Source: Meghimatium bilineatum (lineage: Eukaryota > Mollusca > Gastropoda > Stylommatophora > Philomycidae). Taken from it: a DNA stretch of 64,000 nt. The stretch is from positions 6,825,001 through 6,889,000 of the forward strand of contig CM067314.1 of NCBI GenBank assembly GCA_034231615.1, in the 5' to 3' direction. The notes under the pieces were generated by a model, which worked only from the letters and a program-made list of their open reading frames with translations, was not told where the DNA came from and searched no databases. Made by a program: the position numbers and the translations under genes. This document shows, piece by piece, positions 1 to 11,099 of the stretch (position 1 is the stretch's first letter; each line of letters opens with the position of its first letter).

Positions 1-960
1 ATGATATGACTAGATCACGTTCACATGCCAGAGTTAAATATAAGTACACATCGGAAAAGTATAAACTAGAAGATTAGAGGTGAATCAACACAAATAGAAA
101 ATTGAGAAAATATCATTGGTATCTACCCACATAACTATTTGGCTTTGATCCCATGGCTCTATACTTCAAAACTGATCAATGCACTTGTTCTCAAGAGAGT
201 GTCACGTACCAGTGTCATCTGAGAAGCATGCCTTAATGTTAGTCACATAAACATCTCAAGTACCAAGATAGTTTGGCGCTGTAAAGCCCTTTGGGATCAA
301 TGACCGGCAGTTCTACAAGTAGAAATGTTGTTTCGACATATTTCTGTCTGTTTTGTTTCATCGATATTTGGTTGTGTACTGTCAATTTTGTGTGTGTTAT
401 TTTACCCCAGACCTTCTAGTTTTTGCTCTTCTGGTGTGTATAAATATTCAACTTTGTCATTCTCACGTGAAGTGGACAGTTCTTACTCGTCATATTATAT
501 AGTGAATGTGTTCTTGATAAAGCTTTTCTGTCGAAATATTTAATTTGTATGTGAGTTTATGTTTGTTATCAGTCATTAGAAAAATGTCATTACCTTTTTG
601 ATGTTTTATCTATTAAATATCTTGAGCTTTTTATGTGCTTGATTATATTTGTAATAATTGATTTATCTCCTTAAATTGTAGTTCTAACAGAGATCAAATA
701 TTGTTTGGAGATGTAAGAACTAAAACTATTAGTTCCATAGATAAAAAATGGTTGGATGGACAAGAAACTGGAGAACTGTACTTGAAACATAACCAAGGGC
801 GTGGAGATTAAACAAATATTGGAAGTAACGAGGGTAATAAATAATTCAGATAATCTCAAATGAACAAAGAAACCGAAAAATGAGAAATATTTCTTGTTAA
901 TGAAACTGTTTTAGATTCTCGCCGGTAAATCTAATATTCAAAATGGCTCTTATCTGTGAT
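1..960. other. AT-rich sequence, no feature recognised
   Basis: No coding signature, tandem repeat or transposon motif is visible. A 72-codon open frame at 325-543 looks random: it is rich in F, S, V and L, as expected of AT-rich DNA, and has no recognisable domain. Confidence 0.5.
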
Positions 961-964
961 GGGT

Positions 965-1130
965 GTACATAACATATGTTGTGTTATGTGTGAAATATAA
1001 CATATGTTGTGTTATGTGTGTGAGATATAACATATATTGTGTTCCGTGAAGGAAATATAACACGTTGAGTTATGTGTGTGAAATATACCTGATGTTGCGT
1101 TCTGTGTGTGAAATATAACATATGGTGTGT
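965..1130 (+). repeat. Degenerate minisatellite, about 37-bp unit
   Basis: About five diverged units share AACATATGTTGTGTTATGTG followed by GTGAAATAT. It lies directly before the 34-bp array and uses similar words (CATATG, TTGT, GTTCCG), so it may be an older, decayed relative of that array. Confidence 0.75.
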
Positions 1131-1185
1131 TCCGAAATGAAATGCATTATGTCGTTTGTGAGGGAACTATACACCATATGATGTT

Positions 1186-1610
1186 CCGTTATGGAAAGTT
1201 ATATACAACATTTGCTGTTTCGTTATGGAAAGTTATATACAACATATGCTGTTCCGTTATGGAAAGTTATATACAACATTTGCTGTTTCGTTATGGAAAG
1301 TTATATACAACATATGCTGTTCGGTTATGGAAAGTTATATACAACATTTGCTGTTTCGTTATGGAAAGTTATATACAACATATGCTGTTCCGTTATGGAA
1401 AGTTATATACAACATTTGCTGTTTCGTTATGGAAAGTTATATACAACATATGCTGTTCCGTTATGGAAAGTTATATACAACATTTGCTGTTTCGTTATGG
1501 AAAGTTATATACAACATTTGCTGTTCCGTTATAGAAAGTTATATACAACATATGCTGTTCCGTAATGGAAAGCTATATACAACATTTGCTGTTCTGTTAT
1601 GGAAAGGCAA
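1186..1610 (+). repeat. Minisatellite, 34-bp unit, about 12 copies, dimeric order
   Basis: The unit core is ATGGAAAGTTATATACAACA. Units alternate between a version ending in TTTGCTGTTTC and one ending in TATGCTGTTCC, which gives a 68-bp higher-order dimer repeated about five times before the order breaks. The period is not a multiple of three and the unit has no stop in any forward frame, so all three frames stay open for over 100 codons. Those ORFs are artefacts. Confidence 0.95.
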
Positions 1611-1620
1611 CATGTTCTAA

Positions 1621-2035
1621 AAATAAACCGAAAAATCATTTCTTGATTAAGTCAACCCCCACCTTGTCATGTAGGTAAAAACACATCCAACGACAGATTT
1701 TCATCTTGTACAAATTCCATCCACTATTCAGTCAATGAATTATTGTTTCTACCTGACAACTGTTAATGTAATTACCAGAAAACCTATTTACTAATATATC
1801 GGTCAATGTACTAAACAATCTACGCAGCAATTTATAAATATATCAAGCGAAAACCTCATCTGCCCAGCTAACAAACCTACACATCAATTCAGCTAAACAT
1901 AAACTTACCTACCTAATATCCTAAATATAAATTTAGCGATACACTAACATACCCACCAAACAACCTGAATATCAATTTAGCAATACACCACCCACCCGTT
2001 TAAAACAATCTAGACAACAATTGGACAATAAACAA
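1621..2035. other. AT-rich sequence with weak short repeats
   Basis: No gene seen. Around 1860-2010 phrases such as AATATCAATTTAGC and ACCTACC recur loosely, suggesting a very decayed tandem repeat. Confidence 0.4.
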
Positions 2036-2039
2036 ACAA

Positions 2040-2425
2040 GAAAGTGGGAAATTAGAGGTAATAGAGATGTGGTTCTAGAGAAGAATGCTGAGAATACCAT
2101 GGGCTGCCAGGAAAGCAAAACTAATGTGAAGGTGTTGAAAGAGTCAAATGCGAAACTGCACTTAATAATATAAGAAAAAGATAATCTTCGTTTTTTTGGT
2201 CATCATCATGAGACAATGACGTTTGGAGGACATAGTCACAACAGGCAAAATTGAAGGAAACCGAGACAGAGGACGACAACGTGAGAAAATATTAGTTTAA
2301 CAACCTTTCACGGCAGGGAAACAACAAGAAGATTGATACATAATACTGGAGATAGAGAGCTGTGGAAAGCCATGATCACCTACGCCAACCTGCATGGCAC
2401 CTGATAATGATGAAACATCAATTTA
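2040..2425 (+). pseudogene. LINE fragment, C-terminal end of ORF2
   Basis: Translation with frame changes gives EMWF, stop, RRMLRIPWAARK, then LEDIVTTGKIEGNRDRGRQR, then DRELWKAMITYANLHGT followed by stops. This is the conserved tail of many LINE ORF2 proteins (after the thumb: a Y/F-RR-M-L-I-W block, an EGK..GR.R block and a terminal W..MI..A..HGT block). It has in-frame stops and shifts, so it is dead. The closest relatives in the window by protein ending are the minus-strand fragments at 5505 and 13050. Confidence 0.85.
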
Positions 2426-2658
2426 CCCTGCATATCTGTCGTTTCATGTACTTTGTTATTTGACATCGCAGCGTGAATTATGACATCAATTGACCACATA
2501 TCTTGATAATTATAACAAACACAATTTATTAAAGCAATTAATATGTACTTTCCTCGGAAGAGACCACATGCTTTATATATTTTAGTTTCCATTTTTTATT
2601 GTTATCGTACACATGTCGTAAACATTGCTACTTATAGAAATACACGCACGACCAGGTC

Positions 2659-2842
2659 CAGTGATTCTCCACCTGTGGGTCGTGACCCCTTTGGGGAGTC
2701 GAACGACCCTTTCACAGGGGTCGGATAAAACCATCGGAAAACACATATGAAATAGCAACAAAAATAATGTTTTTGGTTGGGGGGGTCACCACAACATGAG
2801 GAACTGTATTAAAGGGTAGAGACATTAGGTTGAGAACCGCTG
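2659..2842 (-). mobile_element. SPIN-like hAT non-autonomous DNA transposon
   Basis: The copy begins CAGTGATTCTCCACCTGTGG and ends GGTTGAGAACCGCTG, giving imperfect terminal inverted repeats. Inside lie GTCGTGACCCCTTTGGGG, CCATCGGAAAACACA and CACCACAACATGAGGAACTG, in the order I remember for the reverse complement of SPACE INVADERS (SPIN) hAT elements. Relative to the remembered consensus it has an internal deletion of about 40 bp and scattered substitutions. The 8-bp flanks (ACCAGGTC and TGTTAGAC) do not match, so no TSD is preserved. It encodes nothing and would need a hAT transposase in trans. The match is from memory, not a search. Confidence 0.85.
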
Positions 2843-2917
2843 TGTTAGACTATAGTTTTGTCTGTAAGCTCACAAACTAAGTAGTGTTGCTATTATTCCA
2901 GCAAATTTAAGTCAAAT

Positions 2918-3047
2918 TTAACATCAGTAACATCACAGGATGGACAGGTTACAGTCCAGCAGAGTGCACCACCAAAATAAAAGACAGGGGATGTTGGAGG
3001 TCTGTTGCAGCAAATCTTCGTATCGCAGACGGCACTAGATGATGATG
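2918..3047 (+). mobile_element. 5'-truncated LINE tail (TGA-tail family) with 9-bp TSD
   Basis: It translates as WTGYSPAECTTK, then RSVAANLRIADGTR and a stop, followed by a GAT(GAT)n tail. This is the terminal W..VAANLRCGDGT block of a LINE. The flanks repeat AAGTCAAAT at 2909-2917 and 3048-3056, marking a target-site duplication around a 130-bp insertion. The same family recurs at 29445-29948 (minus) and 56796-56965 (plus). Confidence 0.88.
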
Positions 3048-3059
3048 AAGTCAAATGAC

Positions 3060-3700
3060 TTTTGGTTAGATTTTAGAATGACTCAATTCACTCTCTGAAG
3101 TTCTTACAGCTATTCTACCGCCCCCAAAGAAAGGGTGGGGGGGGGGGCGATAGCTAGGTCTAGGGGGCTCAAGTTGAAAATCCGGGATTAGGAAGACGGT
3201 TAGAGGCAATGGGGATATGCATTCTATTCGAAAAATACTGAGAATTCACCTACATTCTACAATATTCTACAAGTCATGACACATTTTATTGTTGGAGAAA
3301 ATCCACAAATAGTTCACAAAATAGTACGCTACCGGACAAAAGTATACGAGACCTGTCAACTAAAACATAAACATGATATACAAGTAGTTTCCGATTTGCT
3401 TGAAATTATTGGTTGGCCTTGACTAATTTTGACATGCGATTACAAGTATGTAAATAGCGACTAAAATAAAAAACCCAACAATAATCAAAAACTTAACGAA
3501 CGGGGTCTAAATTAATTAACTTAGAAGGTCTGTAGTACCCACGAGGGCCAGGAATAGCACAATAAGTTCAAACGGATCAAAATCAAGTAAAAAATTCAAA
3601 AATATATACTAACTACGGCAAAACTGTAATCCAACAGATAAAGCGTTAAACGAGGTAATTAAGTTTTGCTAATAACACGAAACACACATAGGCACCCATA
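3060..3700. other. Unannotated sequence with poly-G tract
   Basis: No gene or element recognised. A purine-rich, G-run stretch lies near 3120-3170. The rest is AT-rich without periodicity. Confidence 0.4.
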
Positions 3701-3704
3701 CACA

Positions 3705-3750
3705 CAAATCGACGTTTCGACCGAAAGGCTTTTATCAAGTATAACATACC
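3705..3750 (-). repeat. Penelope-type terminal motif (hammerhead-like)
   Basis: On the minus strand the motif reads CTTGATAAAAGCC, then TTTCGGTCGAAACGTCG. The GATnAA...CGAAACGTC arrangement with a short pairing stem recurs at 19842, 34191 and 60863. The last copy lies just downstream of a Penelope-like reading frame, which suggests that all are terminal remnants of such elements. Hammerhead ribozymes are known from Penelope-like elements, but the CUGAUGA core box is imperfect here, so activity is not claimed. Confidence 0.5.
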
Positions 3751-3918
3751 CGTTTACATAAAAAAACGACAAGTAGGGACGATACAACTTGCGTTCACAT
3801 GTCTATCCGGAAGGATGGAACAAAAATGATCTGGCTTGTTTTGGTCAAAAAATTTCAACAGAGAAAAGAAAGAAAAGAAAGGAATAATAAGCATAATAAT
3901 ACCAACAGAATGTGTATT

Positions 3919-4495
3919 GCAGTTGGTTAAGTTAACTTTATCAGTTGGTTAAGTTAACTTTATCAGTTGCTTAAGTTAACTTTATCAGTTGGTTAAGTTG
4001 AATTATCAGTTGGTTAAGTTAACTTTATCAGTTGGTTAAGTTAACTTTATCAGTTGGTTAAGTTAACGTTATCATTTGGTTAAGTTAACTTTATCAGTTG
4101 GTTAAGTTAACGTTATCAGTTTGTTAAGTTAACTTTATCAGTTTGTTAAGTTAACTTTATCAGTTGGTTAAGTTAACTTTATCATTTGGTTAAGTTAACT
4201 TTATCAGTTGGTTAAGTTAACTTTATCAGTTTGTTAAGTTAACTTTATCAGTTTGTTAAGTTAACTTTATCAGTTGGTTAAGTTAACTTTATCAGTTGGT
4301 TAAGTTAACGTTATCAGTTGGTTAAGTTAACTTTATCAGTTGGTTAAGTTAACTTTATCAGTTGGTTAAGTTAACTTTATCAGTTGGTTAAGTTAACTTT
4401 ATCAATTGGTTAAGTTAACTTTATCAGTTGGTTAAGTTAACTTTATCAGTTGGTTAAGTTAACTTTATCAGTTGATTACGTTAACTTTATCAGGC
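3919..4495 (+). repeat. Minisatellite, 22-bp unit, about 26 copies
   Basis: The unit is CAGTTGGTTAAGTTAACTTT plus AT. Variants (GTTTG for GTTGG, AACG for AACT, CATTT for CAGTT) recur in blocks, which indicates segmental duplication of several units at a time. Each unit carries a self-complementary GTTAAC core. Confidence 0.97.
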
Positions 4496-4739
4496 AATGA
4501 ATTTTTGCTTCTTGCATACGTACACTTTTTTAAAGGAGAACGTTTTGCTCAAGAGATGATATTTGTAAAACTACTAGAAATAGATACTAGAGGAGAATCT
4601 ATATAGAATCTCGCTAAAAAAGGCAGATTCTGTTATGTTTTGATTATTCTGTTAGCTCTTATTTGGAAATTGGTCACGATTTAGAGGAGCAGTAGGTTCA
4701 ATATTTCTCAATATTTTTGGTTCATCGCCTCACTGAGCC

Positions 4740-5365
4740 ATAAATTATGTGCTACCACGCCCTCCTTTAACCCACCATTCATATCACAAGGGTGTCATGT
4801 GACGTATTCCTTCCAGAACGTTGTCTTCCCAATGAACTCTCTGAACCTCTCTCTGTCTTGGGCGATGTGGCTTGCATTTTCTAGCGATGTATTCATGTTT
4901 TTTTTAATGTCATCAGTCCATCGTCTTCTTGGTCTGCCCCTTCTCCTCTCCCAGGTACTCTTCTCTCCATTATTTGTCTTTCTAAACAGTTATGTCTCTT
5001 TATATGACCAAACAGGCGTAGTTTTCTTTTTGTTATTGTGTTTAGTAACCAACACTCTGGAATATTCAGTCTGTTTATAATATCAGAGTTTCTGATCTTA
5101 TCCTTCCATGATATTCTAAGTATCTTTCTGTAGCATTTCAGCTCGAAGGCGTTGATCTTCTTTGCCGCTGTTTTACTTAGAGTCCATGTGTCACAGCCGT
5201 ATGTTGCAACCGGAAAAATAAAAGTTCGTAACATTAGCACTCTCGTTTCTATTTTGTTGTTTTTCCATATGTTTTTCAGCCGTGTTATTTTGCAATATGC
5301 CATTGCCAATCTTATTCAAATTTATCCACACATTCTATCTCGGTATTGTCAATTCTGATTTTTGG
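4740..5365 (-). pseudogene. LINE fragment, ORF2 C-terminus
   Basis: The minus strand from 5309 down to 4893 is open for 138 codons. It contains FPVATYGCDTWTL, KCYRKILRISWKDK, LRLFGHIKRHNCLER and RRVPGRGEG. Below 4893 the tail continues in other frames (ASHIAQDRERFREFIGK). These are the thumb/C-terminal blocks of a LINE reverse transcriptase protein; the catalytic YADD core is absent. Close relatives are at 50570-50890 (minus) and 13600-15250 (plus). The long open stretch suggests moderate age, with frameshifts near the 3' end. Confidence 0.9.
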
Positions 5366-5474
5366 ATCACAAGGGTAGGTAAAACATTTAACAAATTCGG
5401 ATAGCAGGAATCAATTGTGAATGTATTCAAAGTTGTGCTACATGAGGATGATAGTAAAGTAAAAGTTTAGTTAA

Positions 5475-5930
5475 TCAATCAATAAATCAATAAATAAATC
5501 AATCAAGTGTCATGACGAATGGCGTAGGCGATCATGTTTCTCCAGGACTCTCTGTCTCTTGCCTTGTCAATAAGCTCGGTTGGTGAGCTTCTACAGTGCT
5601 ACAATACGAGTCCATCTAACAACATTTCTCTTTGTCGACCCCTTTCTCTTCTCCCCTTGATCTTTCCAGTGGTTATTAAGTGTTCAAGCATCAATGAGAA
5701 CATCTGCATTAGTTTTCTTAGCTGCCCATGGTATTTTCATCATTCTTCTCAGAAACCACATTTCTGTAGCCTCTAATTAGCTTTGAATTTTTTTATTTAA
5801 AGTCAATACTTCACATTCAGAAAGAAAGAATCGGTTCGATATAACATCTCAGCACTCGAATTCGGGTCTGCATTGGTAGTCTTCCATTGCACAAAATGGT
5901 TCTCATTTTTTTGGTTCATCACCTTAATTG
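5475..5930 (-). pseudogene. LINE 3' end with ATCA/TTGA-type tail
   Basis: The minus strand encodes blocks such as GRRGRGRQ-like residues and the terminal DRxxW..M..YA.RHGT block, ending in a tetranucleotide AATC/AATA run at 5475-5505. It aligns base by base with 13050-13585 (AATAAGCTCGGTTGGTGA, TCTTCTCCCCTTGATCTTTC). It lacks about 80 bp that the other copy has, after GTTATTAAGTGTTCAAG. Frame disruptions make it non-functional. Confidence 0.85.
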
Positions 5931-6304
5931 AGTATTGTCATGTTCACAATATAAAAATTAAGTACTAACTTTTGCTCAGGAAATACTCAGCGTCTCATGG
6001 CTGAATTTGATGAAGTGTAATCAGTTTATCAATGTCTGGTTGATAATCACTTAACAACAATCTTAAATCATCATGTATAGCAACATACAGTTGATTTATT
6101 TGTAGAAGTCTGACCACCGAATTAATCTCTATGTCCACTGAGCCGCTAATATCTACATTTTGGAGACCCACTATGCCGAAAAGCCGCTCAAATCTACATT
6201 TTAATATGAATTTACTATCGTGTTCGGCATAGCAGGAAAACCGTACGGAGACAATAAGGATATTGCAAACTTTCCCTTAAGTTAATTTAATTATCACTAC
6301 GAAA

Positions 6305-6395
6305 GTCATGGCATCAGACGCAATACGCAAGTTATGACATCAGACGCAACACGCAAGTTACTACATCAGACGCATAACGCAAGTAATGACATCAG
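6305..6395 (+). repeat. Short tandem repeat, about 26-bp unit, 3-4 copies
   Basis: Units carry GACATCAGACGCAACACGCAA with substitutions. The sequence between 5930 and 6305 shows nothing recognisable. Confidence 0.8.
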
Positions 6396-6516
6396 GAACA
6401 CTTGCTGGTTATAAACAAAGTCCTGCGGCGATAGACGCGTGTCAGAGTGACAGGTGCGGATACACAGGTAGACATAGCCTGAAACCTGTACGTAAGTAAA
6501 TCAGACCATATGATTG

Positions 6517-9500
6517 CTGTTCAGCTACTCGAGGTAGTATTGGTACCCTAAACTTGACACTATTGCCATACTCGACAAATCTAAGATGTCATCTTTGTCT
6601 TGTTGTTCAGCTACTCGAGGTAGTCTTGGTACCCTAAACTTGACAATATTGCCATACTCGACAAATCTAAGATGTCATCTTTGTCTTGTTGTTCACCTAC
6701 TCGAGGTAGTCTTGGTACCCTAAACTTGACAATATTGCCATACTCGACAAATCTAAGATGTCATCTTTGTCTTGTTGTTCACCTACTCGAGGTAGTGTTG
6801 GTACCCTAAACTTGACAATATTGCTATACTCGACAAATCTAAGATGTCATCTTTGTCTTGTTGTTCACCTACTCGAGGTAGTATTGGTACCCTAAACTTG
6901 ACAATATTGCCATACTCGACAAATCTAAGATGTCATCTTTGTCTTGTTGTTCAGCTACTCGAGGTAGTGTTGGTACCCTAAACTTGACAATATTGCCATC
7001 CTCGACAAATCTAAGATGTCATCTTTGTCTTGTTGTTCAGCTACTCGAGGTAGTGTTGGTACCCTAAACTTGACACTATTGCCATACTCGACAAATCTAA
7101 GATGTCATCTTTGTCTTGTTGTTCAGCTACTCGAGGTAGTGTTGGTACCCTAAACTTGACACTATTGCCATACTCGACAAATCTAAGATGTCATCTTTGT
7201 CTTGTTGCTCAGCTACTCGAGGTAGTGTTGGTACCCTAAACTTGACAATATTGCCATACTCGACAAATCTAAGATGTCATCTTTGTCTTGTTGTTCAGCT
7301 ACTCGAGGTAGTGTTGGTACCCTAAACTTGACACTATTGCCATACTCGACAAATCTAAGATGTCATCTTTGTCTTGTTGTTCAGCTACTCGAGGTAGTGT
7401 TGGTACCCTAAACTTGACACTATTGCCATACTCGACAAATCTAAGATGTCATCTTTGTCTTGTTGTTCAGCTACTCGAGGTAGTCTTGGTACCCTAAACT
7501 TGACACTATTGCCATACTCGACAAATCTAAGATGTCATCTTTGTCTTGTTGCTCAGCTACTCGAGGTAGTGTTGGTACCCTAAACTTGACACTATTGCCA
7601 TACTCGACAAATCTAAGATGTCATCTTTGTCTTGTTGTTCAGCTACTCGAGGTAGTGTTGGTACCCTAAACTTGACACTATTGCCATACTCGACAAATCT
7701 AAGATGTCATCTTTGTCTTGTTGTTCAGCTACTCGAGGTAGTGTTGGTACCCTAAACTTGACACTATTGCCATACTCGACAAATCTAAGATGTCATCTTT
7801 GTCTTGTTGTTCACCTACTCGAGGTAGTGTTGGTACCCTAAACTTGACACTATTGCCATACTCGACAAATCTAAGATGTCATCTTTGTCTTGTTGTTCAG
7901 CTACTCGAGGTAGTGTTGGTACCCTAAACTTGACAATATTGCCATACTCGACAAATCTAAGATGTCATCTTTGTCTTGTTGTTCAGCTACTCGAGGTAGT
8001 GTTGGTACCCTAAACTTGACAATATTGCCATCCTCGACAAATCTAAGATGTCATCTTTGTCTTGTTGTTCAGCTACTCGAGGTAGTGTTGGTACCCTAAA
8101 CTTGACAATATTGCCATACTCGACAAATCTAAGATGTCATCTTTGTCTTGTTGTTCAGCTACTCGAGGTAGTGTTGGTACCCTAAACTTGACAATATTGC
8201 CATACTCGACAAATCTAAGATGTCATCTTTGTCTTGTTGTTCAGCTACTCGAGGTAGTGTTGGTACCCTAAACTTGACAATATTGCCATACTCGACAAAT
8301 CTAAGATGTCATCTTTGTCTTGTTGTTCAGCTACTCGAGGTAGTGTTGGTACCCTAAACTTGACAATATTGCCATACTCGACAAATCTAAGATGTCATCT
8401 TTGTCTTGTTGTTCAGCTACTCGAGGTAGTGTTGGTACCCTAAACTTGACAATATTGCCATCCTCGACAAATCTAAGATGTCATCTTTGTCTTGTTGTTC
8501 ACCTACTCGAGGTAGTGTTGGTACCCTAAACTTGACACTATTGCCATACTCGACAAATCTAAGATGTCATCTTTGTCTTGTTGTTCAGCTACTCGAGGTA
8601 GTGTTGGTACCCTAAACTTGACAATATTGCCATCCTCGACAAATCTAAGATGTCATCTTTGTCTTGTTGTTCACCTACTCGAGGTAGTGTTGGTACCCTA
8701 AACTTGACACTATTGCCATACTCGACAAATCTAAGATGTCATCTTTGTCTTGTTGTTCAGCTACTCGAGGTAGTGTTGGTACCCTAAACTTGACACTATT
8801 GCCATACTCGACAAATCTAAGATGTCATCTTTGTCTTGTTGTTCAGCTACTCGAGGTAGTGTTGGTACCCTAAACTTGACAATATTGCCATCCTCGACAA
8901 ATCTAAGATGTCATCTTTGTCTTGTTGCTCAGCTACTCGAGGTAGTGTTGGTACCCTAAACTTGACACTATTGCCATACTCGACAAATCTAAGATGTCAT
9001 CTTTGTCTTGTTGTTCAGCTACTCGAGGTAGTGTTGGTACCCTAAACTTGACACTATTGCCATACTCGACAAATCTAAGATGTCATCTTTGTCTTGTTGT
9101 TCAGCTACTCGAGGTAGTCTTGGTACCCTAAACTTGACAATATTGCCATACTCGACAAATCTAAGATGTCATCTTTGTCTTGTTGTTCAGCTACTCGAGG
9201 TAGTGTTGGTACCCTAAACTTGACACTATTGCCATACTCGACAAATCTAAGATGTCATCTTTGTCTTGTTGTTCACCTACTCGAGGTAGTGTTGGTACCC
9301 TAAACTTGACAATATTGCTATACTCGACAAATCTAAGATGTCATCTTTGTCTTGTTGTTCACCTACTCGAGGTAGTATTGGTACCCTAAACTTGACAATA
9401 TTGCCATACTCGACAAATCTAAGATGTCATCTTTGTCTTGTTGTTCACCTACTCGAGGTAGTATTGGTACCCTAAACTTGACAATATTGCTATACTCGAC

Positions 9501-10054
9501 AAATCTAAGATGTCATCTTTGTCTTGTTGTTCACCTACTCGAGGTAGTATTGGTACCCTAAACTTGACAATATTGCCATACTCGACAAATCTAAGATGTC
9601 ATCTTTGTCTTGTTGTTCACCTACTCGAGGTAGTCTTGGTACCCTAAACTTGACACTATATTGCCATACTCGACAAATCTAAGATGTCATCTTTGTCTTG
9701 TTGTTCAGCTACTCGAGGTAGTCTTGGTACCCTAAACTTGACACTATTGCCATACTCGACAAATCTAAGATGTCATCTTTGTCTTGTTGTTCACCTACTC
9801 GAGGTAGTCTTGGTACCCTAAACTTGACACTATATTGCCATACTCGACAAATCTAAGATGTCATCTTTGTCTTGTTGTTCAGCTACTCGAGGTAGTCTTG
9901 GTACCCTAAACTTGACACTATTGCCATACTCGACAAATCTAAGATGTCATCTTTGTCTTGTTGCTCAGCTACTCGAGGTAGTCTTGGTACCCTAAACTTG
10001 ACACTATTGCCATACTCGACAAATCTAAGATGTCATCTTTGTCTTGTTGTTCAG
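6517..10054 (+). repeat. Large minisatellite, 86-bp unit, 41 copies
   Basis: Each unit runs from TCAGCTACTCGAGGTAGT through TTGGTACCCTAAACTTGAC and CATACTCGACAAATCTAAG to TCATCTTTGTCTTGTTGT. Spacing checked at several points is exactly 86 bp. Two units near 9650 and 9830 carry a 2-bp TA insertion. Positional variants (GTGTTGG/GTCTTGG/GTATTGG; CACTATTG/CAATATTG; CAGCTAC/CACCTAC; ACTCG/CCTCG) mark sub-blocks duplicated together. Each unit has XhoI (CTCGAG) and KpnI (GGTACC) sites. The last unit runs without a gap into LINE coding sequence at 10051. Confidence 0.98.
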
Positions 10055-10230
10055 GACACGGTGAGGGTTGGTTGGGTCGGTTACGTTGTCAGAATGACAA
10101 GACACCCCTCTTTCAAAGAGATTTGTATGATGAACTGTGTGCAGGTAAGTGTTCAAGTGCAGGCTACACTCAAATGTTTCAAGGACCACTTGAAGGAGTC
10201 TCTAAATGCCGCATCATTTAGATAAGCTCT
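10051..10230 (+). pseudogene. LINE ORF2 C-terminal fragment next to the 86-bp array
   Basis: It reads RVGWVGYVVRMTRHPSFK in one frame, LYDELCAGK in the next, and QATLKCFKDHLKESLNAASF in the first again. This matches the conserved LWW.GHVVRM..R..K..L.GEL..GK.S.GG..KR.KD.LK.SLK segment of zinc-finger-tailed LINEs such as the copy at 27779. At least two frameshifts are present. Confidence 0.85.
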
Positions 10231-10249
10231 TGTAAGACATTCGTTGATC

Positions 10250-10620
10250 GTCTTGGCTGGTATGTCTAAATCAGTGTTGGTAATATGACCAGAAAATGTC
10301 ATTTATATTTGTGCCAGGTCATGCGGGTGTTATGGGTAATGAGCCGGCCGTTATACTGGGGAGCATGGCCACATGCTCAATACAATTAGATGGATCTGAT
10401 TCAGTGTTGGTATTTAAATTTTGAAGAAAGCAGAACATTGTAGGCGATTTGAAAGATAGAAAAAACGAAAGGTGAATTCAGGCTGCTTTTTGGTCATTTC
10501 AAGACTTTAAGCATGTTCACACTGCAACAGGCATCTCAAGGCTTGAGTGATTTCAGAGCCTGAAATGAAGTCCTTAGCCAGATGGGAATTAGCGGATAAA
10601 TATGCTCATGGTTTTTCTTC
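10250..10620 (+). pseudogene. LINE fragment with RNase H C-terminal motif
   Basis: The reading FVPGHAGVMGNEPAVILGSMAT matches the RNase H C-terminal motif (GHxGVxGNExAD.LA) found in I/Jockey-group LINEs. The weaker continuation AAFWSFQDFKHVH may be downstream connection sequence. No intact frame remains. Confidence 0.7.
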
Positions 10621-10664
10621 GCAATACCAGGTTCATCTTTATTTGCGAAGGATGAGCACATTTA

Positions 10665-11035
10665 ACTGCAATCATTGCTGCCTAATTTAGCTCCAATCTT
10701 ATTTGACTGATTTAACTCCAATCATAGCTGACTGATTTAGTTACAATCATAGTTGACTAATTTAACTCCAATCATAGCTGACATATTTAGTTCCAAACAC
10801 TATTTGACTGATTTAACTCAAATAATTGCTGTCTAATTTATCTCCAATCATATTTGACTTATTTAATTTCAATTATAGCTGATTAATTTAGCTCTAATCA
10901 TAGCTGCTTAATTTAGCTCCAATAAATGCTGTCTAATTTAGCTCCAAAGACTACTGCGTAACTTAGCTCCATTCATAGTTGACTGATTTAACTGCAATCA
11001 TAGCTGCCTAATTTAGCTCCATTCACAGATGCATG
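10665..11035 (+). repeat. Degenerate minisatellite, 25-bp unit, about 15 copies
   Basis: Units resemble TGACTGATTTAACTCCAATC followed by ATAGC. Variants include TGCCTAATTTAGCTCC and TTGACTTATTTAATTTC. Divergence is high, so this array is older than its 86-bp neighbour. Confidence 0.85.
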
Positions 11036-11099
11036 ACTAACTCATGCGGTCATACCTATTCCTATAATACCTATTCCTACGGTCTTTCAAGAGGCAGTC

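Noticed and set aside
2918-3047. ATGATGATG run as a coding poly-Met/Asp microsatellite
   Set aside because: It is the tail of a LINE insertion, bounded by a TSD and shared with two other copies.
6517-10054. CRISPR-like array
   Set aside because: Units are contiguous 86-bp tandem copies without unique spacers, in a eukaryotic repeat context with no cas genes.
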